Under the pieces are notes generated by a model. It ran no database searches, was not told where the DNA came from, and was given only the letters and a program-made list of their open reading frames with translations. Position numbers and translations under genes: made by a program. This document shows positions 6,474 to 13,986 of a stretch of 19,374 bases of DNA, in pieces; positions within the stretch are counted from its first letter, which is position 1; each line of letters starts with the position of its first letter. Source of the DNA: Bacteroidota bacterium (lineage in GTDB: Bacteria > Bacteroidota > Bacteroidia > Bacteroidales > Prolixibacteraceae); assembly GCA_023412195.1 (NCBI GenBank), contig JAEYNZ010000087.1, forward strand, positions 1 through 19,374. Reading direction: 5' to 3'.

Positions 6474-6709
6474 ATGTATTTTCTCTTTAAAAATTCTTTT
6501 CCACAACCTGATTTTAAATACATTTCTCTGCTTCTTGCCTCTGTTCTGCTTAGTGCTGTTTCGGTATAAAATAATTCCCAGGGTACATAACCTTTTGTTG
6601 ACTTAGTTTTACCGGAATTATGCTCTTTTATCCTTCTTTCAGGATTATCTGTAAATCCTACATAGATCCTGCCGTCAACTTTACTTCTTATAGCGTAAAC
6701 AGTATACAT
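6464..6709 (-). CDS. GIY-YIG endonuclease-like protein (UvrC/URI, UPF0213-type)
   Basis: The 81-residue product is a single GIY-YIG domain: YTVYAIRS at residues 2-9 and RIYVGFTDNPERRIKEHN at 14-31 give the two catalytic Tyr and the conserved Arg, and the conserved Glu lies in SREMYLKSGCGKEFL. Single-domain members are common in Bacteroidota; they cut or are thought to cut DNA, and relatives act in homing, repair and restriction. The gene lies between two identical tRNA-Arg copies. Its last codons (ATG GCC CCG TAG) are the first ten bases of the distal tRNA, so its stop codon is supplied by tRNA positions 8-10. Upstream lies the terminator of the intact tRNA; TAGTTTTG inside that hairpin is a possible -7 box. 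The domain call is secure. A role in mobility or homing is inferred from position only. Confidence 0.92.
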   Translation of the reverse strand: MYTVYAIRSKVDGRIYVGFTDNPERRIKEHNSGKTKSTKGYVPWELFYTETALSRTEARSREMYLKSGCGKEFLKRKYMAP

Positions 6710-6738
6710 TAAAAATAACTTATCATCTGCCTCTAACT

Positions 6739-6776
6739 AAAAAAAAGAAGCTGCAAAACTATATTTGCAACTTCTT
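6739..6776 (-). terminator. Intrinsic terminator after intact tRNA-Arg
   Basis: On the minus strand AAGAAGTTGCAAA pairs with TTTGCAGCTTCTT (12 Watson-Crick pairs and one G-U) and is followed by a run of T. It starts about 11 nt past the tRNA 3' end. It separates the tRNA transcript from the GIY-YIG gene. Confidence 0.85.
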
Positions 6777-6786
6777 TGTAACAGTG

Positions 6787-6859
6787 TGACCCCGGAGAGA
6801 CTCGAACCCCCAACCTTCTGATCCGTAGTCAGATGCTCTATCCATTAAGCTACGGGGCC
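6787..6859 (-). tRNA. tRNA-Arg(ACG)
   Basis: The 73-nt cloverleaf reads: acceptor GGCCCCG pairing with CGGGGTC, D-stem GCTT/GAGC with loop AATGGATA, anticodon stem TCTGA/TCAGA with loop CTACGGA (anticodon ACG, reading CGN codons after A34 deamination), a short variable region AGGTT, and T-arm GGGGG/CTCTC with loop TTCGAGT. The discriminator is A, and CCA is not encoded (CAC follows). A -7 promoter box lies 30 nt upstream and a terminator directly downstream, so this is a self-contained unit. Confidence 0.96.
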
Positions 6860-6888
6860 GTTTATTTTATTTTTTTTCAAAAGCGGTG

Positions 6889-6896
6889 CAAATATA
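6889..6896 (-). promoter_or_regulatory. -7 promoter box for tRNA-Arg
   Basis: TATATTTG on the minus strand matches the Bacteroidota -7 consensus TAnnTTTG exactly and is 29 nt before the tRNA 5' end. No good -33 TTTG is visible at the usual spacing. Confidence 0.55.
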
Positions 6897-6922
6897 ATAC
6901 TTTTTGAGAAACAGCCTAAAAT

Positions 6923-7231
6923 TTAACGGTACTTTTCCATTTTATCATCAATGGTAACCGGTTTCTCAAAATCGACCTGGATTTTAAGGTTCGTCAGCAT
7001 CCTCGAGGCACCGGCTTCACGGGTGGCTGCATGGATGGATTCGAGTAGTCCCGGCAGTTCATTATAACTGCATTCAACAACTGTCTCAAACGGGCAAACC
7101 TCATATTTGAATCCTGATTTCTTAATTGCTTCAATGGCTTTGTCTACAAGATCATAACTTATAGTGCCACCCGCCTGGGGCAGTACCTGTATGGCGACAT
7201 TTATTTTATTCGTCTTCCAGTTCAAGCTCAT
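6923..7231 (-). CDS. Thiamine-binding protein (MTH1187/YkoF-like, DUF77 family)
   Basis: The 102-residue product has the family core INVAIQVLPQAGG at about residues 10-22, then YDLVDKAIEAIKKSGFKYEVCPFETVVE and a C-terminal TNLKIQVDFEKP. Length, ferredoxin-like alternation and the Q-V-L-P start block fit the MTH1187 family, small cytoplasmic oligomeric proteins shown in some species to bind thiamine. The start at 7231 lies 26 nt inside the upstream gene; this is the only ATG that includes the conserved INVAIQVLP strand, so translation is probably coupled. No thiamine biosynthesis gene or TPP riboswitch is visible nearby, so a direct thiamine role remains inference. Confidence 0.85.
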   Translation of the reverse strand: MSLNWKTNKINVAIQVLPQAGGTISYDLVDKAIEAIKKSGFKYEVCPFETVVECSYNELPGLLESIHAATREAGASRMLTNLKIQVDFEKPVTIDDKMEKYR

Positions 7232-7967
7232 CTTCAGGATTGTTCTGTTTGTTTATGATCTCCAGAATTTCACTTCGCGACAACACTTTGACATTTGTGA
7301 TAATCATATCCTCCTCCAGGAAATCACCATACTGGTTGCATTCATCCACAACACTCGAGAATACCTGCTTAATGTCTGATTTGACAGGCAACAGGACCTG
7401 GGTGGAGCAAAATCCTTCAGAAAAATCAATCGATTCGAATTCACCTTCTTCAGGTTTAAGCCTGAAAATGAGTTCATCCTTCACAAGTTTTTGCTGCGTG
7501 GAATTCAACATGGAAGTATTATTTCTGTGAATAAATACAACATAATACCTCAGCTTTTTATTTTTCCCGCCTAATCCGGTTGAAATGAAAAATTGCTGTT
7601 CATCAAGTATTGATGTCTGCAACAGCATCCTGTTTTCCTGCAATGCAAGCACTGCCCAACTTCTGAGTGAAGGACCTGCCTTTTCTACAAATTTTTCAAG
7701 AATTCTGTATGCTTTAACATTATCGGTTCCCGCCAGTCCAGATAAAATTTCCCTTTTTCTATCCTCTCCGGTTTTAGGAGAAAACAATTCAGTACGGGCG
7801 GCCAGGAAATCTTCTGTGGTACCGGTCTCCTTAAGTTCCTTCGACCGTTCGAAGTATTTCATCTGTACCTCCAGATCGATCTGTTCTTCAAGAATATTGA
7901 AGTTTCCCTGCAAATCCTCAAATATTTTCTGAAGGTCGTCATATATGTTCTCTTCTTCCATCTTCAT
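7206..7967 (-). CDS. Conserved-looking hypothetical protein with coiled N-terminus and possible helical-repeat segment
   Basis: I do not recognise this 253-residue protein. It is soluble: no signal peptide and no membrane helix. Residues about 5-55 are acidic, helical and coiled-coil-like (DDLQKIFEDLQGNFNILEEQ). Residues about 60-115 could be HEAT-like helical repeats (REILSGLAGTDNVKAYRILEKF, then SLRSWAVLALQENR). The second half is mixed alpha/beta (KLRYYVVFIHRNN, KDELIFRLKPEEGEFESIDF). It ends in a very acidic tail (NPEDELELEDE) that overlaps the start of the thiamine-binding gene, so the two form one operon. The start fits a strong promoter match just upstream and the divergent feo genes. 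Composition is like its neighbours, with no sign of transfer. Confidence 0.8.
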   Translation of the reverse strand: MKMEEENIYDDLQKIFEDLQGNFNILEEQIDLEVQMKYFERSKELKETGTTEDFLAARTELFSPKTGEDRKREILSGLAGTDNVKAYRILEKFVEKAGPSLRSWAVLALQENRMLLQTSILDEQQFFISTGLGGKNKKLRYYVVFIHRNNTSMLNSTQQKLVKDELIFRLKPEEGEFESIDFSEGFCSTQVLLPVKSDIKQVFSSVVDECNQYGDFLEEDMIITNVKVLSRSEILEIINKQNNPEDELELEDE

Positions 7968-7978
7968 TAATTAAACGA

Positions 7979-8009
7979 CAAAAATAGCGAGAACTTAATA
8001 GAATCAAAA
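7979..8009 (-). promoter_or_regulatory. Promoter of the hypothetical / thiamine-binding operon
   Basis: TATTTTTG (7986-7979) is an exact TAnnTTTG -7 box and TTTTG (8009-8005) is a matching -33 box with 18 nt between them. The start codon is 12 nt downstream of the -7 box. It is divergent from the feo promoter. Confidence 0.7.
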
Positions 8010-8043
8010 TTTTAAATCTATTATTAAATATAAGGAATTTAAA

Positions 8044-8051
8044 TATCTTTG
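8044..8051 (+). promoter_or_regulatory. -7 promoter box for feoAB
   Basis: TATCTTTG is an exact TAnnTTTG match, giving a 5' leader of about 45 nt before the GTG start. I see no clear -33 box and no perfect Fur-box dyad, although the upstream sequence is a run of AT-rich partial repeats. Confidence 0.55.
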
Positions 8052-8102
8052 CAGTCTTATTTTTATTTAATTTAAATTAAAAGAGCTAAGGGACAGATTG
8101 CT

Positions 8103-10568
8103 GTGAAGTTGAGTGAAGTTAAATACAAGGAAACTGTAGTCATTACAAAAATTTTGGGACACGGATCCTTCCGGAGGCGTATATCCGAAATGGGATTTGT
8201 AAAAGGGAAAGAAGTCAAGGTCATTAAAAATGCCCCTTTCAACGGACCCTTTGAGTTTAAAATACTTGACTACAATATATCTCTTCGGAAATCTGAAGCA
8301 GAACTGATTGAAGTAGTACCTGCTCATGATTTTGACAAAAGCCTGAACGGAAGTTACAACGGGACCATCAACAAGGAAAAAAGATCCGTAAATCATTCAC
8401 TGAAATCGCGCATTATCAATATAGCCCTGGTGGGGAATCCCAACTGCGGGAAGACAACACTCTTTAACTTCATATCCAAATCGAAGGAAAAGGTGGGCAA
8501 TTACAGCGGCGTTACGGTAGATATTAAAAAAGCACAGCTAAAAACCCGCGGGTATACATTTAACTTCTTTGATCTTCCCGGAACTTACAGCCTCACTGCT
8601 TATTCCAATGAAGAAATCTTTGTAAGAAAATTTATTTATGAACAGACGCCTGACATTGTAATCAATGTGATTGATTCAACCAATCTGGAAAGAAACCTGT
8701 TTCTGACAACCCAGCTCATCGACATGGACCTCCGGATTGTTGCTGCCCTGAATATGTATGATGACCTGGAGAGAAAGAAAATAGAATTCAGGAACCAGGA
8801 ACTTTCAAAGCTTCTGGGAATTCCTTTTGTTCCTACCATCAGTTCCAAAGGTATCGGACTGGATCTCCTGATCGACAAAGTGATTGAAGTTTATGAGGGA
8901 AGAGATCTCGTTTCACGCCATGTACACATCAACTTTGGGAAGGATGTGGAAGATTCGATCAGAAAAATCAGGGAGAAAGTCCAGGTTGATAAAACCATTA
9001 CTGACAAGATTTCATCGAGGTTCATTGCCTTAAAACTTCTTGAAAAGGATCCACATATACACGAACTCCTTTCAGGATATTCAAATTACAAGGATATTAA
9101 AAGCACTACCGAAAAAGAAATAAAAAAGATTGAAACTTTGCTTGATGAAGACAGTGAGACTGTTGTAACCAACACAAAGTATGCATTTATCACAGGAGCT
9201 CTAAAGGAAACTTTCAAAAACCCGTACCGTAAAATCAGGACCAATTCTGAAAGAATAGATGACATTATCACAAACAAGTACCTGGGGTTACCCATATTTG
9301 TAGCCATCCTGTTTGTAATGTTTTATGCAACATTCAACCTGGGTGCCTACCCCATGGATTGGATAGATATGGGTATTGTTGCACTGGGAGATTTGATTTC
9401 CGGTGTAATGCCCGATGGCATGCTGAAGGATCTTTTGGTTAATGGCATTATCAGTGGCACCGGAAGTGTACTTGTTTTTTTACCGAACATTCTCATTCTG
9501 TTCTTTTTCATATCTCTGCTTGAGGAATCGGGTTATATGGCAAGAGCTGCGTTTATTACCGATAACATCATGCACCGGTTCGGATTGCATGGTCGATCAT
9601 TTATTCCCCTCATCATGGGATTTGGATGCAATGTACCGGCCATTATGGCTACACGGTCGATGCGGAACCGGGGGCACAGGCTGCTTACCATGATGATCAT
9701 TCCCTTCATGTCGTGCAGTGCACGATTGCCGGTTTATATACTTATCATATCAGCTTTCTTCAATCAATACCAGTCGCTGATTTTGATTGGCATCTATGCA
9801 GTTGGAATATTCTTCGCATTTGTCACTGCCCAGATATTGAACATGACGGTCTTTAAAAAGAAGGAAATTCCTTATGTAATGGAATTGCCATCATACCGGC
9901 TCCCCACTGCCAGGAACATTCTTTACCACATGTGGGATAAAACCCATCATTATCTAAAAAAAATAGGAACTGTTATACTTATTGGCGTCATTATCATCTG
10001 GGCACTTGAATACTTTCCCCGCAGGACAGAACAAACATCAGGCATTCAATCGAGATGGGAAGAAATTGAACGAAATGAAAATTTAACTCCTGCACAAAAA
10101 GAAGAATTGCAGATGGAGATTGTGCAGGAAAGGGAATCAGACCGCCTCGTTAATTCCTATCTCGGCCAGATTGGAAAAAGAATAGAGCCGGTCATGAGGC
10201 CGCTGGGGTTCGACTGGAAAATGAGCATCAGCCTTGTGGCCGGATTACCAGCCAAGGAAATAGTTGTCAGTACCATGGGTGTACTTTATCAAAGCAATGA
10301 TACTGAATCTACAGTCAATCTCCAGAAGAGGCTGCAGAATGAAAGACATATAACCGGAGAAAATAAAGGGGAAATAGTTTTTTCCACACCTGCTGCCCTT
10401 GCATTTCTGATTTTTATCCTTCTCTATTTTCCATGTGTTGGTGTTGTGGCAACCATCAAGAACGAATCAGAATCATGGGGATGGGCAGCATTTGTTGTTT
10501 TTTACACAACGGCTCTTGCCTGGATATCAGCCTTTGCAGTTTATAATATCGCCAGTTTTTTCAATTAA
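8103..10568 (+). CDS. feoB: Fused FeoA-FeoB ferrous iron transporter
   Basis: The 821-residue protein imports Fe(II) across the inner membrane. Residues 1-72 are an SH3-like FeoA domain (GSFRRRISEMGFVKGKEVKV), joined by a polar linker to FeoB. The G domain is complete: G1 GNPNCGKTT (111-119), G2 Thr138 in SGVTVD, G3 DLPG (157-160), G4 NMYD (217-220), G5 SSKG (247-250). A helical GDI-like region follows (about 280-385), then about eight or nine membrane helices with Gate motifs GCNVPA (509-514), CSARLPVY (538-545) and AGLPAKEIV (713-721). The start is GTG at 8103, placed by the FeoA domain and the in-frame upstream sequence. The fusion is usual in Bacteroidota. The next gene starts at the very next base, so the two are co-translated. 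Iron-dependent control is expected but no Fur box is evident. Confidence 0.97.
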   Translation: MKLSEVKYKETVVITKILGHGSFRRRISEMGFVKGKEVKVIKNAPFNGPFEFKILDYNISLRKSEAELIEVVPAHDFDKSLNGSYNGTINKEKRSVNHSLKSRIINIALVGNPNCGKTTLFNFISKSKEKVGNYSGVTVDIKKAQLKTRGYTFNFFDLPGTYSLTAYSNEEIFVRKFIYEQTPDIVINVIDSTNLERNLFLTTQLIDMDLRIVAALNMYDDLERKKIEFRNQELSKLLGIPFVPTISSKGIGLDLLIDKVIEVYEGRDLVSRHVHINFGKDVEDSIRKIREKVQVDKTITDKISSRFIALKLLEKDPHIHELLSGYSNYKDIKSTTEKEIKKIETLLDEDSETVVTNTKYAFITGALKETFKNPYRKIRTNSERIDDIITNKYLGLPIFVAILFVMFYATFNLGAYPMDWIDMGIVALGDLISGVMPDGMLKDLLVNGIISGTGSVLVFLPNILILFFFISLLEESGYMARAAFITDNIMHRFGLHGRSFIPLIMGFGCNVPAIMATRSMRNRGHRLLTMMIIPFMSCSARLPVYILIISAFFNQYQSLILIGIYAVGIFFAFVTAQILNMTVFKKKEIPYVMELPSYRLPTARNILYHMWDKTHHYLKKIGTVILIGVIIIWALEYFPRRTEQTSGIQSRWEEIERNENLTPAQKEELQMEIVQERESDRLVNSYLGQIGKRIEPVMRPLGFDWKMSISLVAGLPAKEIVVSTMGVLYQSNDTESTVNLQKRLQNERHITGENKGEIVFSTPAALAFLIFILLYFPCVGVVATIKNESESWGWAAFVVFYTTALAWISAFAVYNIASFFN

Positions 10569-10814
10569 ATGTTACAGGAAATCCTCACATACCTGATCAT
10601 TCTAATTGCTGTTGGGACAGCTTTATGGAGAATCTATAAAACGTTGTCAGTAAAAAAGAAGAAAAAAGTTACAGATTTTAAAAAAGAAACTTTTACACTT
10701 CAGCATGATTGTTCTGATTGTGCAGCCAATTGTTCAATAAGAGATGCTGTACCGAAGGTTAAACAGGAAAATGCAGAAGTTTGTGAAACGAATGTCAAAC
10801 TTAAAGATTCCTAA
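10569..10814 (+). CDS. FeoB-associated Cys-rich membrane protein
   Basis: The 81-residue product has one N-terminal membrane helix (about residues 4-20, ILTYLIILIAVGTALWRIY), a very basic stretch (KKKKKVTDFKK) and a Cys cluster HDCSDCAANC (C47, C50, C54) with a further Cys71. This matches the small Cys-rich proteins found next to feoB in many Bacteroidota, possibly handling Fe(II) or a cofactor at the membrane; that role is not proven. The ATG follows the feoB stop with no gap, which supports a shared operon. Its 3' end overlaps the convergent rpe gene by 14 nt. Confidence 0.85.
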   Translation: MLQEILTYLIILIAVGTALWRIYKTLSVKKKKKVTDFKKETFTLQHDCSDCAANCSIRDAVPKVKQENAEVCETNVKLKDS

Positions 10815-11451
10815 GGCGCGATATTGTGTCCTTAGGATTTTCTGAACTGAACACAAAACTGCCTGCCACCAGAACATCCGTTCCGGCATCAATCAGTATT
10901 TTCCCTGTTTCATAGTTTACACCACCATCCACTTCAATAAGACATTCAGGATTTTTTTTGTTCACAAGCCCTTTAAGCTGTTTTATCTTATTGATGGTAT
11001 TTGGAATAAATTTCTGCCCACCGAATCCGGGATTTACTGACATCAGCAGCACCATGTCAAGATCAGCCAAAATATCTTCAAGAACTGATACGGGAGTATG
11101 TGGATTCAGGCAAACGCTTGCCTTCATACCTTCCTCCTTAATCGACTGCACCGTCCGGTGCAGGTGAGGGCAGGTTTCATAATGAACAGTAAGCCAGGAC
11201 GCACCTGCGCCGGCAAAAGCTTTTATATAATTATCGGGATTGACAATCATCAGATGGACATCAAGTGGTTTTGCTGTAAGCTTTTTAACATGCTCAACAA
11301 CCGGTATACCAAATGAAAGGTTGGGAACAAACACACCATCCATGATATCACAGTGAATAAAATCAGCCTCACTGTCATTGATCATGATGATGTCCTTCTC
11401 CAGGTTATTAAAATTGGCAGCCAGGATAGAAGGTGCGATTTTTGGTTTCAT
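10801..11451 (-). CDS. rpe: Ribulose-phosphate 3-epimerase
   Basis: This 216-residue TIM-barrel enzyme interconverts ribulose 5-phosphate and xylulose 5-phosphate in the pentose phosphate pathway. Family residues are all present: Ser8 in APSIL, His33/Asp35 in HCDIMDGVFVPN, His66 in VHLM, the phosphate-binding MSVNPGFGGQ and the second catalytic Asp in VDGGVN, ending with VAGSFVF. Length is normal. It follows rpoD by 9 nt on the same strand, so it is probably co-transcribed with it. Its stop overlaps the end of the convergent Feo-associated gene. Confidence 0.97.
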   Translation of the reverse strand: MKPKIAPSILAANFNNLEKDIIMINDSEADFIHCDIMDGVFVPNLSFGIPVVEHVKKLTAKPLDVHLMIVNPDNYIKAFAGAGASWLTVHYETCPHLHRTVQSIKEEGMKASVCLNPHTPVSVLEDILADLDMVLLMSVNPGFGGQKFIPNTINKIKQLKGLVNKKNPECLIEVDGGVNYETGKILIDAGTDVLVAGSFVFSSENPKDTISRLRNL

Positions 11452-11460
11452 AAAAGCAAA

Positions 11461-12327
11461 TTATTGCCCAAGATAGGCTTTTAAAAGCCTGTTCCGATAT
11501 TGATTTCTTAATTTTTTAATTGCTTTTTCCTTGATCTGCCTGACCCGTTCCCGTGTCAGTCCAAATTCATCGCCAATTTCTTCCAGGGTATGGGCAGGCA
11601 CGCTGTTCAGTCCGAAGTAATACCTCAGGATATCAGCTTCCCGACCTCCGAGTGTAGATAGTGAGCGTTCAATTTCCTTACGAAGGGAATGATCAAGAAG
11701 CCCCGAATCAGGACTGGGTGAATCTTCATTGAGCATGACATCGTACATGCTTGTAACCTCCTCATCGCGCAGAGGGGCATCCATTGATACATGCCCGTTT
11801 GAAAAATTCATGGCATCTTCTATCATTTCAGATCTCGATTCCATCATCTCTGCAACTTCTTCTACGGTCGGATCACGCTGAAACTCCTGTTCGAGCTTGT
11901 TGAAAGTTTTGTTGATTTTATTAATGGAACCGATTTTATTTAACGGTAAACGGACAATTCTTGATTGTTCGGCCAGTGCCTGTAATATAGATTGCCTGAT
12001 CCACCAAACAGCATATGAAATAAATTTGAATCCGCGTGTTTCATCAAAACGTTCTGCTGCCTTTATCAGCCCAAGGTTCCCCTCGTTAATCAGATCTGGA
12101 AGGCTTAAACCCTGGTTTTGATATTGTTTTGAGACTGAGACTACAAACCGGAGATTTGCTTTAATGAGTGTTTCAAGAGCTTCACGGTCGCCTTTCCTGA
12201 TGCGCTTAGCTAGTTCCACCTCCTTGTCAGCTGAGAGTAATTCGACCTTTCCGATTTCATGCAAATACTTATCAAGAGATAAGGTATCGCGATTTGTTAC
12301 TTGTTTGGTTATTTTTAGTTGTCTCAT
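11461..12327 (-). CDS. rpoD: Primary RNA polymerase sigma factor (short RpoD/SigA)
   Basis: The 288-residue protein is the housekeeping sigma-70 factor in its short Bacteroidota form, lacking region 1.1. I see region 1.2 (LDKYLHEIGKVELLSADKE), regions 2.1-2.4 (ANLRFVVSVSKQYQNQGL through RGFKFISYAVWWIRQSI), region 3 and region 4.2 with a helix-turn-helix (HTLEEIGDEFGLTRERVRQ). The typical N-terminus MRQLKITKQVTNRD fixes the start. Its recognition specificity explains the TAnnTTTG boxes found across this window. It sits at the head of an rpoD-rpe unit, an arrangement I do not rate as unusual. Confidence 0.96.
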   Translation of the reverse strand: MRQLKITKQVTNRDTLSLDKYLHEIGKVELLSADKEVELAKRIRKGDREALETLIKANLRFVVSVSKQYQNQGLSLPDLINEGNLGLIKAAERFDETRGFKFISYAVWWIRQSILQALAEQSRIVRLPLNKIGSINKINKTFNKLEQEFQRDPTVEEVAEMMESRSEMIEDAMNFSNGHVSMDAPLRDEEVTSMYDVMLNEDSPSPDSGLLDHSLRKEIERSLSTLGGREADILRYYFGLNSVPAHTLEEIGDEFGLTRERVRQIKEKAIKKLRNQYRNRLLKAYLGQ

Positions 12328-12351
12328 AAATATGGTATTACAACTGGCTTA

Positions 12352-12380
12352 CAAAAACTAAAAAATATTTATGGTCCAAA
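12352..12380 (-). promoter_or_regulatory. Probable promoter of rpoD
   Basis: TTTG (12380-12377) and TAGTTTTTG (12360-12352, one base longer than the -7 consensus) are spaced by 16 nt. The start codon is 24 nt downstream. Confidence 0.5.
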
Positions 12381-12464
12381 TTATTCGTGTATATACTTTT
12401 TACGAAAAATCCCTATATTTAGTTAGAACAAACATCAATCAATTTAAAAAGTTCATATCAGTAC

Positions 12465-13775
12465 CTATTTTAAACGAAAAAGGTAGTCCCTGAATGTGTC
12501 ATAATCCCTGCCCATTGGTATTGATTGCTTCTCACCGTTTAAAAATGTGGCAAGTTTTTCGGGAAGAATTAATGCACCTTTACCTATCACCTGCTCAACG
12601 GTTTCAGTAAATTTTGCAGGATGTGCTGTTTCAAGAAAAACCCCCACCTGTCCTTGATTTAAGTATTCCTTCAATGCCATATAACCACATGCACCATGAG
12701 GATCACATAAATATCCTGTTGTGTCAAAAAGTGTCTTTATAGTTGCACGAATCTGATCATTGGAATACCTGAAACCTGTTATTATGGAAGAGATTTTCTC
12801 ATACGATTGGTCATACAGGTCGAGAATTCGGACAAAATTGCTTGGAGATCCGACATCCATTGCATTGGCAATAGTTTCAACCGAAGGCCTGGGATTATAA
12901 TTTCCGGTCTTCAGATATTGATGCACCACATCATTTTCATTATTGGCTGCCAGAAACTGAGCAACCGGAAGTCCCATTTCACGGGCAAACAGACCGGCTG
13001 TGAGGTTGCCAAAATTACCACTGGGTACCGAAACAATCAATTCTTTATTATCAAGAATACCCTGCTCCTTAAGCCGTGCAAATGCATTGAAATAATAAAA
13101 TGCCTGTGGCAGAAACCTCGCTACATTGATAGAGTTGGCTGAGGTAAGTTGCAGCCTGTTGTTAAGTTCCTCATCAAGAAAAGCTCTTTTGACAAGTGAT
13201 TGACAATCATCGAAATTACCCTCAACTTCAATCGCAGAGATATTTTGCCCCAGGGTTGTAAATTGCGATTCCTGAATTATACTCACTTTTCCTTTAGGAT
13301 ACAGTACATGGACATGAATGCCTTCCACCCCAAGGAACCCATTGGCAACTGCACTCCCGGTATCACCGGAAGTTGCAACCAGCACGTGCACATCTTTGCG
13401 GTTTTTTTCAAGAAAATAATTGAGGAGCCGCGCCATAAACCGGGCACCCACATCCTTAAAAGCCAGTGTAGGGCCGTGAAACAGTTCGAGAGAATAAATG
13501 TCTCCAGTTACTTTTACTACAGGGCAATCAAAATTCAGGGTTTCATATACGATTTTTTTTAGATTACTTTCGTCTACATCACCTGCAAAAAACTTTTTTG
13601 CTACCTCATTTGCAATTTCCTGCAAAGACATTCTATGGATGTTATTAAAAAATTCAGGAGAAAATTTATCAATTCTCTCAGGCATGAATAGCCCATTGTC
13701 TGCCGCTAACCCTTTAACAACAGCTTCTTTTAAGGTAACATCCGGAGTGCTTCTTTTTGTGCTGTAGAATTTCAT
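12465..13775 (-). CDS. thrC: Threonine synthase
   Basis: This 436-residue PLP enzyme converts O-phospho-L-homoserine to L-threonine. It has the N-terminal block MKFYSTKRSTPDVTLKEAVVKG, the PLP lysine in FHGPTLAFKDVG (Lys107), the phosphate-binding loop VATSGDTGSA and SVPSGNFGNLTAG. Length and motifs match the shorter, E. coli-like class of threonine synthase. It is the last gene of the thrA-thrB2-thrC cluster but lies 211 nt from thrB2 and has its own -7 box. It may thus be transcribed separately or in addition. Confidence 0.96.
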   Translation of the reverse strand: MKFYSTKRSTPDVTLKEAVVKGLAADNGLFMPERIDKFSPEFFNNIHRMSLQEIANEVAKKFFAGDVDESNLKKIVYETLNFDCPVVKVTGDIYSLELFHGPTLAFKDVGARFMARLLNYFLEKNRKDVHVLVATSGDTGSAVANGFLGVEGIHVHVLYPKGKVSIIQESQFTTLGQNISAIEVEGNFDDCQSLVKRAFLDEELNNRLQLTSANSINVARFLPQAFYYFNAFARLKEQGILDNKELIVSVPSGNFGNLTAGLFAREMGLPVAQFLAANNENDVVHQYLKTGNYNPRPSVETIANAMDVGSPSNFVRILDLYDQSYEKISSIITGFRYSNDQIRATIKTLFDTTGYLCDPHGACGYMALKEYLNQGQVGVFLETAHPAKFTETVEQVIGKGALILPEKLATFLNGEKQSIPMGRDYDTFRDYLFRLK

Positions 13776-13798
13776 CAGTTAGTTTGTTGGGAAAAAGA

Positions 13799-13806
13799 CA
13801 AATATA
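13799..13806 (-). promoter_or_regulatory. Possible -7 box for thrC
   Basis: TATATTTG on the minus strand matches TAnnTTTG exactly, 23 nt before the thrC start. The -33 side is only AT-rich. The rest of the 211-nt gap between thrC and the kinase gene holds no gene that I can support. Confidence 0.45.
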
Positions 13807-13986
13807 ACAAAAAAGATAGGTAATATAAAAGGCTGTTGAATGAAAAAAATGATATGTGAAATGACATAATAAGTCAGGTTTATGTTTATTAAATGTACAG
13901 GTAATTATTTGATAAAGAAGAGGAATCATTGCATGATAATGAAAGTTCCGGATTTTCTGTTCAAGAAAAAAATTTCCTGTTAGCAA

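Noticed and set aside
6360..6859. Self-splicing intron in tRNA-Arg
   Set aside because: The 41-nt insert is far too short for a group I or II intron and is not in the anticodon loop, where such introns lie.
13714..13986. 90-codon open frame on the minus strand between thrC and the ThrB2-type kinase gene
   Set aside because: It overlaps the thrC start in another frame, is rich in Phe, His, Tyr and Cys as expected of AT-rich noncoding DNA, and shows no domain; an exact -7 box for thrC lies inside it.
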